Translations under genes and position numbers: made by a program
NCBI GenBank assembly: GCA_945829225.1
Contig: CALZTY010000007.1
Location: 1 to 64,000 of the forward strand
Origin: an uncultured Bacteroidales bacterium
GTDB taxonomy: Bacteria; Bacteroidota; Bacteroidia; Bacteroidales; Muribaculaceae
DNA length: 64,000 nt
Reading direction: 5' to 3'
Shown here: positions 52,520 through 61,331 of the stretch, piece after piece
Position numbering within the stretch: the stretch's first letter is position 1
Layout of the letters: every line of letters starts with the position of its first letter
Notes under the pieces: model-generated
Seen by the model: only the letters and a program-made list of their open reading frames with translations
What the model was told of the DNA's origin: nothing
Database searches by the model: none

Positions 52520-53944
52520 ATGACTGCGCGAGACTTTGCCGTAGATATGCTGGCGCGGCTCCCCTTCACGCCCAACGACCAGCAGATGCAAGTGGCGCTC
52601 GCTCTCGCGCGTTTTTGCTTCCAGGACCCCTCGGCTGTTAGCGCCGACCGTGTTTTTATTCTCAATGGATACGCCGGCACCGGTAAGACTTCTCTTACCG
52701 GTGCCTTGGTGCGTGCCCTCGCCGCCCACCACATCGAGACAGTGCTCCTGGCTCCAACCGGGCGTGCCGCCAAGGTGCTCGGCGCTTATGCCGGGCGTCC
52801 CGCCTCGACCATCCATCGACGCATTTATCGCCACGCGCTGCCCGGTGAAAATGCCGCCACCACACCGCGCGAAAATACCGCGCGCGACACCGTCTTTATC
52901 GTCGATGAGGCATCAATGATCGGCGCCGGAGACGAGAACGGCCGCAACCTCCTTCGCGACCTCATCTTTTACGTCTATTCGGGGGTCAACTGCCGTCTCC
53001 TCCTCCTCGGCGACACCGCCCAGTTGCCCCCTGTCGGGCAGGTCATTTCGCCCGCTATGGACCCCGAGGAACTACGCGGTTATGGGCTCAAGGTCACTCG
53101 CGCTACCATCACCGATGTCGCCCGCCAGAGCGCCCTCTCGGGCATCCTATCCAATGCCACGCGCCTGCGTCAAGCCCTCGCTACCGGTGACGACAGCCCC
53201 ACCTTAGTGCCGCTCGCCGTCTCCGGGCTCAGCGACGTCGATGTGGTCACCGGCGAGGACCTCCCCGACCTCCTCGACACCCTCTATCGCCGCGACGGGC
53301 TCGACAACACTATCGTCATCACTCGCTCTAACCGCTCGGCTGTCGATTTCAACCGCGGTATCCGCTCGGTGGTCCTCGGCTACGAGGAGGAATTGGTCAA
53401 GGGCGACCTGCTCATTGCAGCCAAGAACAACTACAACTGGACCGGCGGCATCCGCGGGCTCGAATTTATCGCCAATGGTGAAATTTTGCAGATGCAACGC
53501 CTTGTAGGCGAGGAAATTAAGTATGGCATGCGCTTCGCCGATATCGCCTTCGGGCTCCCCGACCGCGAGGATATTTCCTTCACCGCCAAGGTGGCGCTCG
53601 GATGCCTCTCCTCGCAGTCGGTGGCTATGGACCGCCCCGACCTCGAGCGACTCTACACCTCGGTGTACAACGACCCCGACCTTTGCGACCCTCTCGCTAC
53701 CCACCAAGAGCGCATCCGTGCCATGCAGAAGTCCCCTTACTGGAACGCCCTCCAGATGAAGTATGCCTACGCCGTCACCTGCCACAAGGCACAGGGCGGG
53801 CAGTGGCGCAATGTGTTCATCGACCTCTCTTACATTCCGCCCGAACTGGTCGGACGCGAGTTCAACCGCTGGCTCTACACTGCTGTCACCCGTGCCATCG
53901 CCCACCTCTATCTCATCAATCCTCCAGAGCAGTTAATACGTTGA
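52520..53944 (+). CDS. RecD/Dda-like SF1B DNA helicase
   Basis: A 474-aa helicase. Motif I ILNGYAGTGKTSLTG, motif Ia APTGRAAKVL, motif II FIVDEASMIG, motif III LLLGDTAQLPPVG, motif IV region TRSNRSAVDFNRG, motif V/VI YAYAVTCHKAQGGQW and WLYTAVTRAI. It matches the AAA_30 plus UvrD_C_2 layout of RecD2/Dda enzymes, moving 5'-3' on DNA. The ATG follows TAAGCC, the same context as the putative AUC start of miaA. Confidence 0.95.
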   Translation: MTARDFAVDMLARLPFTPNDQQMQVALALARFCFQDPSAVSADRVFILNGYAGTGKTSLTGALVRALAAHHIETVLLAPTGRAAKVLGAYAGRPASTIHRRIYRHALPGENAATTPRENTARDTVFIVDEASMIGAGDENGRNLLRDLIFYVYSGVNCRLLLLGDTAQLPPVGQVISPAMDPEELRGYGLKVTRATITDVARQSALSGILSNATRLRQALATGDDSPTLVPLAVSGLSDVDVVTGEDLPDLLDTLYRRDGLDNTIVITRSNRSAVDFNRGIRSVVLGYEEELVKGDLLIAAKNNYNWTGGIRGLEFIANGEILQMQRLVGEEIKYGMRFADIAFGLPDREDISFTAKVALGCLSSQSVAMDRPDLERLYTSVYNDPDLCDPLATHQERIRAMQKSPYWNALQMKYAYAVTCHKAQGGQWRNVFIDLSYIPPELVGREFNRWLYTAVTRAIAHLYLINPPEQLIR

Positions 53945-53945
53945 T

Positions 53946-54833
53946 ATGAGCATTAATAGCAATTCGGTAGTCGGTTATACCGCCGGCGTTGTCACCGGTG
54001 TCGCCTATGGGCTCAATCCCCTCTTTGCCATGCCCTTGATGAGCAATGGCGCCTCGGTTGACTCCATTCTATTCTTTCGTTACTTTATCGCCGTGGCGCT
54101 CCTGGGGTTATACCTCGCATGGCGCCGAGCATCGTTTAGAGTTACCCTGCAGCAAGGTGCCCTCTTGGCGGTCCTGGGCTTGCTCTTCGCCGCCAGCAGC
54201 ATCCTCCTCTTCGAGTCCTACCGTTACATTCCCTCGGGCTTGGCTACCACGCTCATATTCCTGTTCCCCGTGATGGTAGCCTTGATTATGGTGCTCCTGG
54301 GCGTCTATCCCACCTGGCAGGTGTGGCTCTCGATAGCCATCAGTTTCGTCGGCGTCATAGCGATGACCGGCGTAGGCACCGGCACCGCAGCACACCCCGT
54401 CGGAGTGCTCCTGTCCATTGGCTCGGCACTCTCCTATGCCATATTTATCGTCATCGTCAATCGCAGCCGCAGCATCGCGCGAGTCAGCAACACTGTGCTC
54501 ACCTTCTATGCTCTCGCGGTAGGCTCCATAGTCTTCGGACTCCGCATCATAGCCTCCGACTCAGCACCCATGGTAGGCATATCCGGCACCGTGGCGTGGG
54601 TCAACCTCATCGGCTTAGCACTGCTGCCGACAATCATCTCCACCGCCACCCTCTCGGTAGCCACCCGCCGCATCGGCGCGGCAAAAGCATCAGTCCTTGG
54701 CGTCTTCGAGCCCATCACAGCCATCATCGTTGGCGTAGCAGTCCTTGGCGAGCCCCTGACCCTCAACATCATCCTCGGCATCTCCCTCGCCATCGCCGCA
54801 GTCCTCTTCATGGTCATCTCCTCCCGCCACTAA
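53946..54833 (+). CDS. EamA/DMT-family transporter
   Basis: A 295-aa inner-membrane protein with about ten hydrophobic spans arranged as two five-helix repeats (SILFFRYFIAVALLGLYLAW; LGVFEPITAIIVGVAVLGEPL, the typical EamA end motif). Substrate unknown; family members export amino acids or metabolites. It starts one base after the helicase stop and is the last gene of the rightward run. Confidence 0.93.
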   Translation: MSINSNSVVGYTAGVVTGVAYGLNPLFAMPLMSNGASVDSILFFRYFIAVALLGLYLAWRRASFRVTLQQGALLAVLGLLFAASSILLFESYRYIPSGLATTLIFLFPVMVALIMVLLGVYPTWQVWLSIAISFVGVIAMTGVGTGTAAHPVGVLLSIGSALSYAIFIVIVNRSRSIARVSNTVLTFYALAVGSIVFGLRIIASDSAPMVGISGTVAWVNLIGLALLPTIISTATLSVATRRIGAAKASVLGVFEPITAIIVGVAVLGEPLTLNIILGISLAIAAVLFMVISSRH

Positions 54834-54868
54834 ACCCTCATCTCCCGCACCACCTACAACAAAAAAAA

Positions 54869-54910
54869 GAATGAGAAACCCAGACCGAAGTCTGTAGTGG
54901 TTTCTCATTC
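54869..54910 (-). terminator. Terminator of tRNA-Asp (bidirectional)
   Basis: GAATGAGAAACC / GGTTTCTCATTC perfect 12-bp stem with an inner CAGAC/GTCTG hairpin; leftward it is followed by a run of eight T. Confidence 0.88.
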
Positions 54911-54924
54911 TCCTCTCTCCTCAG

Positions 54925-54998
54925 CGGTGCGGACGGGACTCGAACCCGCGACCCCAGGCGTGACAGGCCTGTATTCTAACCAGCTGAACTACCGCACC
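54925..54998 (-). tRNA. tRNA-Asp (anticodon GTC)
   Basis: 74 nt: acceptor GGTGCGG / CCGCACC with discriminator G, D-arm AGTTCAGCTGGTT, anticodon loop CTGTCAC (anticodon GTC), T-arm GGGTTCGAGTCCC. CCA is not encoded. Confidence 0.97.
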
Positions 54999-55061
54999 TT
55001 TTTTTCGAGGCGCTCTCGCCTCTTGTGGGAGTGCTTAGGGCTTATCGCCCGTTTGCGAGTG

Positions 55062-55069
55062 CAAAGTTA
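55062..55069 (-). promoter_or_regulatory. -7 box TAACTTTG of tRNA-Asp
   Basis: Minus-strand consensus about 64 bases before the mature tRNA 5' end. Confidence 0.65.
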
Positions 55070-55154
55070 CGACCAAGTTTTCATCTGTGCAAATATTTTG
55101 GCAACTTTTTTTCAAAAAAAATGCATTTTTTGCCTTTATTTGCCCTTAAACCGC

Positions 55155-57110
55155 TTATATGCGCAGTTGTTGGAAGCCTCCGGTCACTGTCCCCGGATTA
55201 TTGAGGTTGTTGTTGCGACGTCGATTCACCGGGTCGTTGGGGTTTCCCAGCAACGGATCTTCTTCTTCGTCTTCGGTCGGCTGTTCATCGCCGCGCTTGG
55301 TCTTTGGCTTATTCTTGAGGATGGCGCGTGGCTTCTGCTGGTCGAGCGGGGTGGCATAGATGTCCCAATCCTGCTCTACGTCCCAGTTGCGCTTGAGGTC
55401 GAGTTTGCCGGGGTAGTAAGCCACTTCCTCGGGTTGGATGGAGTCCATCATTCCCGTGGTCCACTTGCCGTCGCCATTACTGTCGAAGTACAATCGGGCA
55501 TAGTAGGTGCCCGGATTGACAAAGCGGAACGTGGCTCTGCCATTGATTACCGGCACCGACATCACCGGCGCATCGCTTCCATTCAGCAGTTCCACAATGG
55601 CTGTGGAGTCGGCTCCGCTCACATTGAAGTACAGGTTGGCGTATTCTTCCAACGCCTTGACGGTGAAGTCGCGCTTGACGGGCGGATTGTGCTCGCCGTA
55701 GATACCGACGATGGCTGCCGAGTCGATGCTCAAGCGGTATTTGGCACCGGGGGTCCACTCGACCGGTATGCGCCGCCCCAATAGCGGCGCGAGCGAGTCG
55801 GCGAGCAGTCGCAATGGCTCCACTGCTTCCCACAGCGTATCCACTTGCATCTCGATGTGGATGCCGGTGGTATCTATCGACTCAATAGGTTGATTGAAAC
55901 TAAATTGCAAGGGCATATGTACGTCCTGCGTAGTTGAGCCCGGGAAGGTCAACTGCAACAGGTCGTAGCGGGGAGGCACCGTGTCGGCTTCGGCTTTCTT
56001 CTTTTGCTTGGGCTCGCGATAGAAGAAACGCAGAGTGTCGGTCTGCCAGAAGAGGTTTTCCAGCGAGTCGAGCCGTCGATATGTGACTGCCAGGGAGAGC
56101 GAGTCGTTGGCAAGGGCTACTGAGTCGCGGAGCCATAGCACCAGGGAGTCGCCCGTGGCATTGTACTCCTCGACAGCCCAATCGCGCGCCGGAGCACCGT
56201 CCATGGCGGTGCCGACGATACGCACCCGCGTGAGCGAGTCGGGTGGGGCGCCCATCACGATGGTGGCACGGCGACGATCCACGCGCTTGTAGTCCTTGAG
56301 GTATTGCGCTTGGTAATTCTCATTAAACCAGGTGAGTAGCACGTCGTTGGGCAGATAGCGCACGCCTTGGCGCGAGGTGAGCGAGTCGCCGCCTCCGCTG
56401 TCATAGAGGGTGTCAGTCACCACGATTGCCTCCACCGACGGGCTTAGCACGGTGTCGAGAAACGCACCATCCTCGCTGCGGTCCCAGTGGTAGTCGCGGT
56501 TGACATCGTTGAACGCGTATACGCGATAACTGCCCGGGGCAAGGTTGCGGATGGTGAATTGTCCCAACTGATTGGTGCGCGCGATGCGGTCGGGCGGCAA
56601 GGTGCGGATTGCCGAGTCGGCATGGTTGGAATATGCCCCCACCAACACGCCCTGTGCAGGCTCCAGGTTGGAGGCGGCAAGCACTAAGCCCGACAGGCGA
56701 AGTGAGTCGATGCTCTCGCCGGTCGAGAAGTCTATGGCAAAGCCGTCGAGGATATTACCCTCGTTGAGGTCCTTGATGGCATCGCCGAAGTCTATAGTAT
56801 ACGTCACTCCGGGCACCAATGTGTCGCGCAACTCCACCGACACGCGCCGTCCGTTGGCGCTCACTGTCGGTGCTTGTATCTGCACAGGCGAGATTACCAC
56901 CTTGTTGAAGGCGTCCTCCAACTGCACATTCTCGTCAAAGAACAACTCGAAGGTGGTGCGGTCGACACCCACGGCTCCCGGGGAGGGATTGGAGCGCACA
57001 AACACCGGTGGGGTCTCGTCGCGCGGCCCACCCTCGGGGCGACCGATGCTCGCGCAAGCTCCCACTATAGCCCCCAGGGCTATCACCGGCAGTGTCCGCA
57101 GTAAATTCAC
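55155..57110 (-). CDS. Big_5 (Ig-like) domain lipoprotein
   Basis: A 651-aa protein, GTG start 2 bases after the pfkA stop. Signal peptide with lipobox (IALGAIVGACAS, Cys near 19), then RPEGGPRDETPPVFVRSNPSPG, the conserved opening of the Big_5 lipoproteins of Bacteroidetes. Several beta-sandwich segments follow (GQFTIRNLAPGSYRVYAFND; FRFVNPGTYYARLYFDSNGDGKW), then an acidic/Lys patch and an Asn/Arg-rich tail. It is likely a surface or periplasmic structural protein. The close spacing to pfkA suggests co-transcription. Confidence 0.9.
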   Translation of the reverse strand: MNLLRTLPVIALGAIVGACASIGRPEGGPRDETPPVFVRSNPSPGAVGVDRTTFELFFDENVQLEDAFNKVVISPVQIQAPTVSANGRRVSVELRDTLVPGVTYTIDFGDAIKDLNEGNILDGFAIDFSTGESIDSLRLSGLVLAASNLEPAQGVLVGAYSNHADSAIRTLPPDRIARTNQLGQFTIRNLAPGSYRVYAFNDVNRDYHWDRSEDGAFLDTVLSPSVEAIVVTDTLYDSGGGDSLTSRQGVRYLPNDVLLTWFNENYQAQYLKDYKRVDRRRATIVMGAPPDSLTRVRIVGTAMDGAPARDWAVEEYNATGDSLVLWLRDSVALANDSLSLAVTYRRLDSLENLFWQTDTLRFFYREPKQKKKAEADTVPPRYDLLQLTFPGSTTQDVHMPLQFSFNQPIESIDTTGIHIEMQVDTLWEAVEPLRLLADSLAPLLGRRIPVEWTPGAKYRLSIDSAAIVGIYGEHNPPVKRDFTVKALEEYANLYFNVSGADSTAIVELLNGSDAPVMSVPVINGRATFRFVNPGTYYARLYFDSNGDGKWTTGMMDSIQPEEVAYYPGKLDLKRNWDVEQDWDIYATPLDQQKPRAILKNKPKTKRGDEQPTEDEEEDPLLGNPNDPVNRRRNNNLNNPGTVTGGFQQLRI

Positions 57111-57112
57111 GA

Positions 57113-58093
57113 TTAGATGGAGAGTCGACGCAAGGTGTTGAGCAACTCGCGATTGATGGGCTTGTCGTTCTTAATTGCCTTGGTGAATGGCACATAGACG
57201 ATCTCGTCGTTCTTGATGCCTATCATCACATTGCGCTGGTCTTCCATGAGGGCATCGATGGCGGCTGCTCCCATGCGCGAGGCGAGGATGCGGTCGTGGG
57301 CTGTCGGCGAGCCACCGCGCTGCAGGTGACCAAGGATGGTCACGCGTACATCGTAGCCCGGAAACTCGGTCTTGACACGCTCGGCGAGTCCCATAGCACC
57401 GCCGGTCACCGGCGACTCGGCTACCAACACGATCGACGAGTTCTTCGACTTGCGGAAACCGTTCTGGATAAGTTCTGCCAACTGGTCGACCTCGGTCGAA
57501 ATCTCGGGAATAATCGCTGCCTCGGCACCGGTGGCGATTGCGCCATTGAGCGCCAAGAAGCCGGCGTCGCGTCCCATTACCTCGATGAAGAACAGGCGCT
57601 CGTGGCTCGTGGCGGTATCGCGTATCTTATCGACACACTCCATGATGGTGTTGAGGGCTGTGTCATAGCCGATTGTGGTGTCGGTACCATAGAGGTCGTT
57701 GTCAATGGTACCCGGCAAGCCTATGATGGGGAAGTTGAATTCGTTGGCAAAAATGCGGGCGCCGGTCAGTGAGCCGTCACCGCCGATGACCACCAAGGCA
57801 TCAATCTCGTGGCGCTTGATCACGTCATATGCCAATTGGCGCCCCTCGGGGGTCTGAAATTCCTTGCAACGGGCGGTCTTGAGGATGGTACCGCCCTGCT
57901 GGATAATATTTGAAACGTTTTGTGTGCGGAAATCGACTATCTCGTCGGCAATCAAGCCACGATAGCCACGATATATACCTTTGACTTTCAGTCCGCTGAA
58001 TATTGCGGCACGTGTGACGGCACGTATCGCCGCATTCATCCCGGGTGCATCACCGCCCGAAGTGAGAATACCTACACATTTAATTTCTGACAT
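57113..58093 (-). CDS. pfkA: ATP-dependent 6-phosphofructokinase
   Basis: A 326-aa glycolytic enzyme phosphorylating fructose-6-P. Features: [37 protein letters not shown] (the Gly after GGDG context indicates ATP rather than PPi use), [22 protein letters not shown] with catalytic Asp, [11 protein letters not shown], and [13 protein letters not shown]. Normal length. It is driven from -7 box TAAATTTG at 58128-58135 and followed by the Big_5 lipoprotein gene. Confidence 0.98.
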   Translation of the reverse strand: MSEIKCVGILTSGGDAPGMNAAIRAVTRAAIFSGLKVKGIYRGYRGLIADEIVDFRTQNVSNIIQQGGTILKTARCKEFQTPEGRQLAYDVIKRHEIDALVVIGGDGSLTGARIFANEFNFPIIGLPGTIDNDLYGTDTTIGYDTALNTIMECVDKIRDTATSHERLFFIEVMGRDAGFLALNGAIATGAEAAIIPEISTEVDQLAELIQNGFRKSKNSSIVLVAESPVTGGAMGLAERVKTEFPGYDVRVTILGHLQRGGSPTAHDRILASRMGAAAIDALMEDQRNVMIGIKNDEIVYVPFTKAIKNDKPINRELLNTLRRLSI

Positions 58094-58127
58094 ACTATTG
58101 GCTATAAGTGAATGTTGAATTAGACTG

Positions 58128-58135
58128 CAAATTTA
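58128..58135 (-). promoter_or_regulatory. -7 box TAAATTTG of pfkA
   Basis: Minus-strand consensus 34 bases before the ATG. Confidence 0.7.
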
Positions 58136-58243
58136 GAAAATTTTAGCCACATTTCCCCATCACCGCCCATCTTTTTCAAGCCCATTTTCACAAAAATAAC
58201 ACTTCACACCAACCTCCCCACCCAATTTGTCGGTATTAATGCG

Positions 58244-58271
58244 CGAGGGGCTGCCACACGGCAGCCCCTCG
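58244..58271 (-). terminator. Terminator hairpin of the korAB operon
   Basis: Perfect 12-bp stem CGAGGGGCTGCC / GGCAGCCCCTCG, 4-base loop, 19 bases after the korB stop; no strong U-run. Confidence 0.75.
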
Positions 58272-58290
58272 TTATATAGAGATAGTGGTA

Positions 58291-59301
58291 TTATTCTACG
58301 GTCCAGGTGTCGCCGGCGAGTATCATCTCGCGCAGGGAGTTGAAGCCCTTGGCGCTCTTCACTTGCTCGACTTGGGCGGTGAGTGAGGCATCATAGGTCG
58401 GTGCCTCGACATCGCGAATGACACCCAGGGCGAGTGGCAGGCTCTTGCCGTCCATCATAGCGAGTTGCTGGTGGAGGAAGTTGCTCGGGGTGTGAGCGTC
58501 GTGCACGAGCACGTCGTCGATGGTGTAGCCATCTACTCCGAGCTCGACAGCCTTCAGTCCGAAGCCGTCTTGGACGATACCCTTGTTGAGGTCCTTGCCA
58601 AAGAGCATCTTCTCGCCGTGACGCAGGTGGATGGTGCGGTCGGCACGTACTTCCTTGTCAGTGATGGGGTTGTGGATGCCGTTGTTGAAGATTACGCAAT
58701 TCTGCAGTATCTCGGTCACCGAGGTGCCATGGTGGGCTGCGGCGGCAACGAGCACTTCCTGCGAGATAGCCAGTTCAACATCGATGGAGCGGGCAAAGAA
58801 GTTGCCGCGAGCACCGAATACCAGTTCGGCAGGAATGAACGGGTCCTCGACAGTGCCGTAGGGCGATGACTTCGACACGAAGCCACGGTCGCTGGTGGGC
58901 GAGTATTGACCCTTGGTGAGGCCGTAAATCTTGTTATTGAACAGGATGATATTGATGTCGATATTGCGACGCACTGCGTGGATGAAGTGGTTGCCACCGA
59001 TGGCGAGTCCGTCACCGTCGCCCGAGATTTGCCATACTGTCATGTCGGGGTTGGCGGCTTTGAAGCCGGTAGCCACGGCGGCGGCGCGTCCATGGATGGT
59101 GTGGAAGCCGTAGGTATTCATGTAGTAGGGCAGACGCGAGGAGCATCCGATGCCCGAGATTACGGCAATCTTGTGGGGCGCAATGCCGATGGTTGCCATA
59201 GCCTTGTGAAGCGAGTTGAGGATAGCGTGGTCGCCGCAACCGGGGCACCAGCGCACTGATTGGTCGCTCTTGTAGCAGGCTGCTGTATAGTTGTTTTCCA
59301 T
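58291..59301 (-). CDS. korB: 2-oxoacid:ferredoxin oxidoreductase beta subunit
   Basis: A 336-aa subunit carrying thiamine diphosphate. RWCPGCGDHAILNSL (Cys pair), VISGIGCSSRLPYY, FHTIHGRAAAVATGFK, the ThDP/Mg motif ISGDGDGLAIGGNHFIHA with NNKIYGLTKGQYSPTS. This is the KorB type (2-oxoglutarate), acting in the reductive or oxidative TCA branch under anaerobic conditions. It begins 4 bases after the korA stop; both subunits form the enzyme. Confidence 0.93.
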   Translation of the reverse strand: MENNYTAACYKSDQSVRWCPGCGDHAILNSLHKAMATIGIAPHKIAVISGIGCSSRLPYYMNTYGFHTIHGRAAAVATGFKAANPDMTVWQISGDGDGLAIGGNHFIHAVRRNIDINIILFNNKIYGLTKGQYSPTSDRGFVSKSSPYGTVEDPFIPAELVFGARGNFFARSIDVELAISQEVLVAAAAHHGTSVTEILQNCVIFNNGIHNPITDKEVRADRTIHLRHGEKMLFGKDLNKGIVQDGFGLKAVELGVDGYTIDDVLVHDAHTPSNFLHQQLAMMDGKSLPLALGVIRDVEAPTYDASLTAQVEQVKSAKGFNSLREMILAGDTWTVE

Positions 59302-59305
59302 AATG

Positions 59306-61156
59306 TCAGGCTTGTTGGATGAGACGTGTGAGTTCTTCCTTCACCTCGGTGACGGTGAACGGCTGTCCTTGTATCTTGTTGATGCGCAACACGTTGACAC
59401 CGGGGAGTTTGCTCTGCAGATAGTCGGCAAACATGCCGGTGTTGAGCTCGGCGACAACCACGCGCTTGTACTTGCGCAGGATATCGAGGGCATTGGTAGG
59501 CAGAGGATTGATGTAGCGGAAGTGAGCCAAAGCCACGGGAGTGCCCTCGGCATTGAGTTCCTCGGTAGCGGTGTTGAGGTGACCGAAGGTGCCGCCCCAG
59601 CCCACGAGCAGGGTGTCGGCATCGGGGTTGCCGAGCACTTCTTGTGCGGGGATATTGTCGGCGATGCGTGCTACCTTCTCGCGACGGATGTTGACCATCT
59701 TCTCGTGGTTGACGGGGTCGGTGGAGATGGCACCGGTGACACAGTCCTTCTCCAAGCCGCCCAGGCGATGCATAGCGCCCTCGGTGCCGGGGATAGCCCA
59801 ATAGCGCACCTTGGTGGTCTCGTTGCGGTCGTAGGGACGCCAGCCGGCGGCGAGTTGCTCGGCGCTGACATATGGCGGGTTGATGGCGGGGAACTCATCG
59901 TCCTCGGGGATGCGCCAGGCGCTGGAGCCGTTGCCGATGAAGGCGTCGGTGAGCAGCACCACGGGAGTCATATGCTCCAGGGCGATGCGAGCGGCTTCAA
60001 AAGCCATAGTGAAGCAGTCGGTGGGGGTAGCAGCGGCTACGACGGCTACGGGCGACTCGCCGTTGCGCCCGTACAGGGCTTGCAACAGGTCGGTTTGCTC
60101 GGTCTTAGTGGGCAGACCGGTGCTGGGGCCGCCACGTTGTACGTCGATGACTACCAAGGGCAACTCAGCCATCACAGCCAAGCCGATGCCTTCGCTCTTG
60201 AGGGCGAGACCGGGACCCGAGGTGGAGGTCACGGCAAGGTTGCCGGCAAAGGAGGCTCCGATTGCCGAGCACACGCCGGCTATCTCGTCTTCCATCTGTA
60301 TTGCCTTGACACCGAGGTCTTTGCGCTTGGCGAGTTCGTGGAGAATATCGGTTGCCGGGGTGATGGGGTAGGAGCCGAGGAACAGCGGACGTCCCGACTT
60401 CTGCGATGCCATAATCAAGCCCCATGCGGTGGCGGTGTTGCCGTTGATATCGGTATAAACGCCCTTGACGGGAGCGTCGCTCTCGATGCGGTAGGTCGAT
60501 ACCGTGGCGTGAATATTGTGGCCGTAGTCGTATCCGGCGTTGATTACCTTGGCATTAGCCTCGTAGACAGCCGGCTTGCGAGCAAATTTGGTCTTGAGGT
60601 GGTGGAGGGCAGCCTCGAGCGGGCGGTCAAAGAGCCAGCACACCAAGCCGAGGGCAAAGATGTTGCGGCACTTGAGGACGCTCTTGTTGTCCAAGCCCGA
60701 GTCGGCGAGAGCAGCCTTGGTCATCGAGGTGACGGGCACTTGCACCACTTGGGCTTTGATGTTCAACTCGGTGAAGGGGTCGTCGGTGACAAACAGAGCC
60801 TTGCGCAGGTCTGCCTCCTTGAAGGAGTCGATGTCGACGATAGCCACGCCACCGGGCTTGAGGAACTTCACATTCTGCTTGAGCGCAGCGGGATTCATGG
60901 CAATAAGCACGTCGCACAAATCACCGGGAGTGTATACGCCGGTGCCGACACTCACTTGGAAGCCGGACACACCGCTGAGCGACCCCTGGGGAGCGCGAAT
61001 TTCGGCAGGATAATCGGGGAAGGTGGACACTTGGTTGCCCACGCCTGCCGACACGTTGGTGAAAATGTTACCCGCAAGTTGCATACCGTCGCCCGAGTCT
61101 CCCGAGAAACGGACAACTACCTTGTCGAGAACTTTTACGTTGGTCTTTTCTAACAT
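59306..61156 (-). CDS. korA: 2-oxoacid:ferredoxin oxidoreductase, fused gamma-alpha subunit
   Basis: A 616-aa fusion. The gamma domain (1-190; VVRFSGDSGDGMQLAGNIF, FPDYPAEIRAPQGS, LIAMNPAALKQN) precedes the alpha domain (from about 200; FLGSYPITPATDILHELAK, MEDEIAGVCSAIGASFAG, TSTSGPGLALKSEG, RGGPSTGLPTKTEQ). The C-terminal domain includes VGWGGTFGHL. This fused form is usual for Bacteroidetes KorA. No separate ferredoxin subunit gene lies in the window. Promoter TACCTTTG at 61206-61213. Confidence 0.95.
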   Translation of the reverse strand: MLEKTNVKVLDKVVVRFSGDSGDGMQLAGNIFTNVSAGVGNQVSTFPDYPAEIRAPQGSLSGVSGFQVSVGTGVYTPGDLCDVLIAMNPAALKQNVKFLKPGGVAIVDIDSFKEADLRKALFVTDDPFTELNIKAQVVQVPVTSMTKAALADSGLDNKSVLKCRNIFALGLVCWLFDRPLEAALHHLKTKFARKPAVYEANAKVINAGYDYGHNIHATVSTYRIESDAPVKGVYTDINGNTATAWGLIMASQKSGRPLFLGSYPITPATDILHELAKRKDLGVKAIQMEDEIAGVCSAIGASFAGNLAVTSTSGPGLALKSEGIGLAVMAELPLVVIDVQRGGPSTGLPTKTEQTDLLQALYGRNGESPVAVVAAATPTDCFTMAFEAARIALEHMTPVVLLTDAFIGNGSSAWRIPEDDEFPAINPPYVSAEQLAAGWRPYDRNETTKVRYWAIPGTEGAMHRLGGLEKDCVTGAISTDPVNHEKMVNIRREKVARIADNIPAQEVLGNPDADTLLVGWGGTFGHLNTATEELNAEGTPVALAHFRYINPLPTNALDILRKYKRVVVAELNTGMFADYLQSKLPGVNVLRINKIQGQPFTVTEVKEELTRLIQQA

Positions 61157-61205
61157 TTGATTCTAAGGTCTTTAGTGCGAGGCGGATTTTGCCTCAATTG
61201 CTCGG

Positions 61206-61213
61206 CAAAGGTA
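61206..61213 (-). promoter_or_regulatory. -7 box TACCTTTG of korAB
   Basis: Minus-strand consensus 49 bases before the korA ATG. Confidence 0.7.
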
Positions 61214-61264
61214 TGCAATATTTTTGATTAAATAAAATAAAACGCTGATAAAAAGCAAATAAAA

Positions 61265-61294
61265 AGCACCCCGCCGAGTAGTTGGCGGGGTGCT
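61265..61294 (-). terminator. Terminator of the 61332 gene
   Basis: Perfect 11-bp stem AGCACCCCGCC / GGCGGGGTGCT, followed leftward by TTTTTATTTG. Confidence 0.88.
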
Positions 61295-61331
61295 ATGGTG
61301 GAAATGTGCTAATTCAGCACATCATTTGGGC

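Noticed and set aside
51032-52834. 600-aa frame opposite cysS
   Set aside because: Antisense to an intact cysS; biased codon mirror only.
59291-61153. 620-aa frame opposite korA
   Set aside because: Antisense to a clear korA gene; such frames arise from G+C-rich third positions and show no domain.
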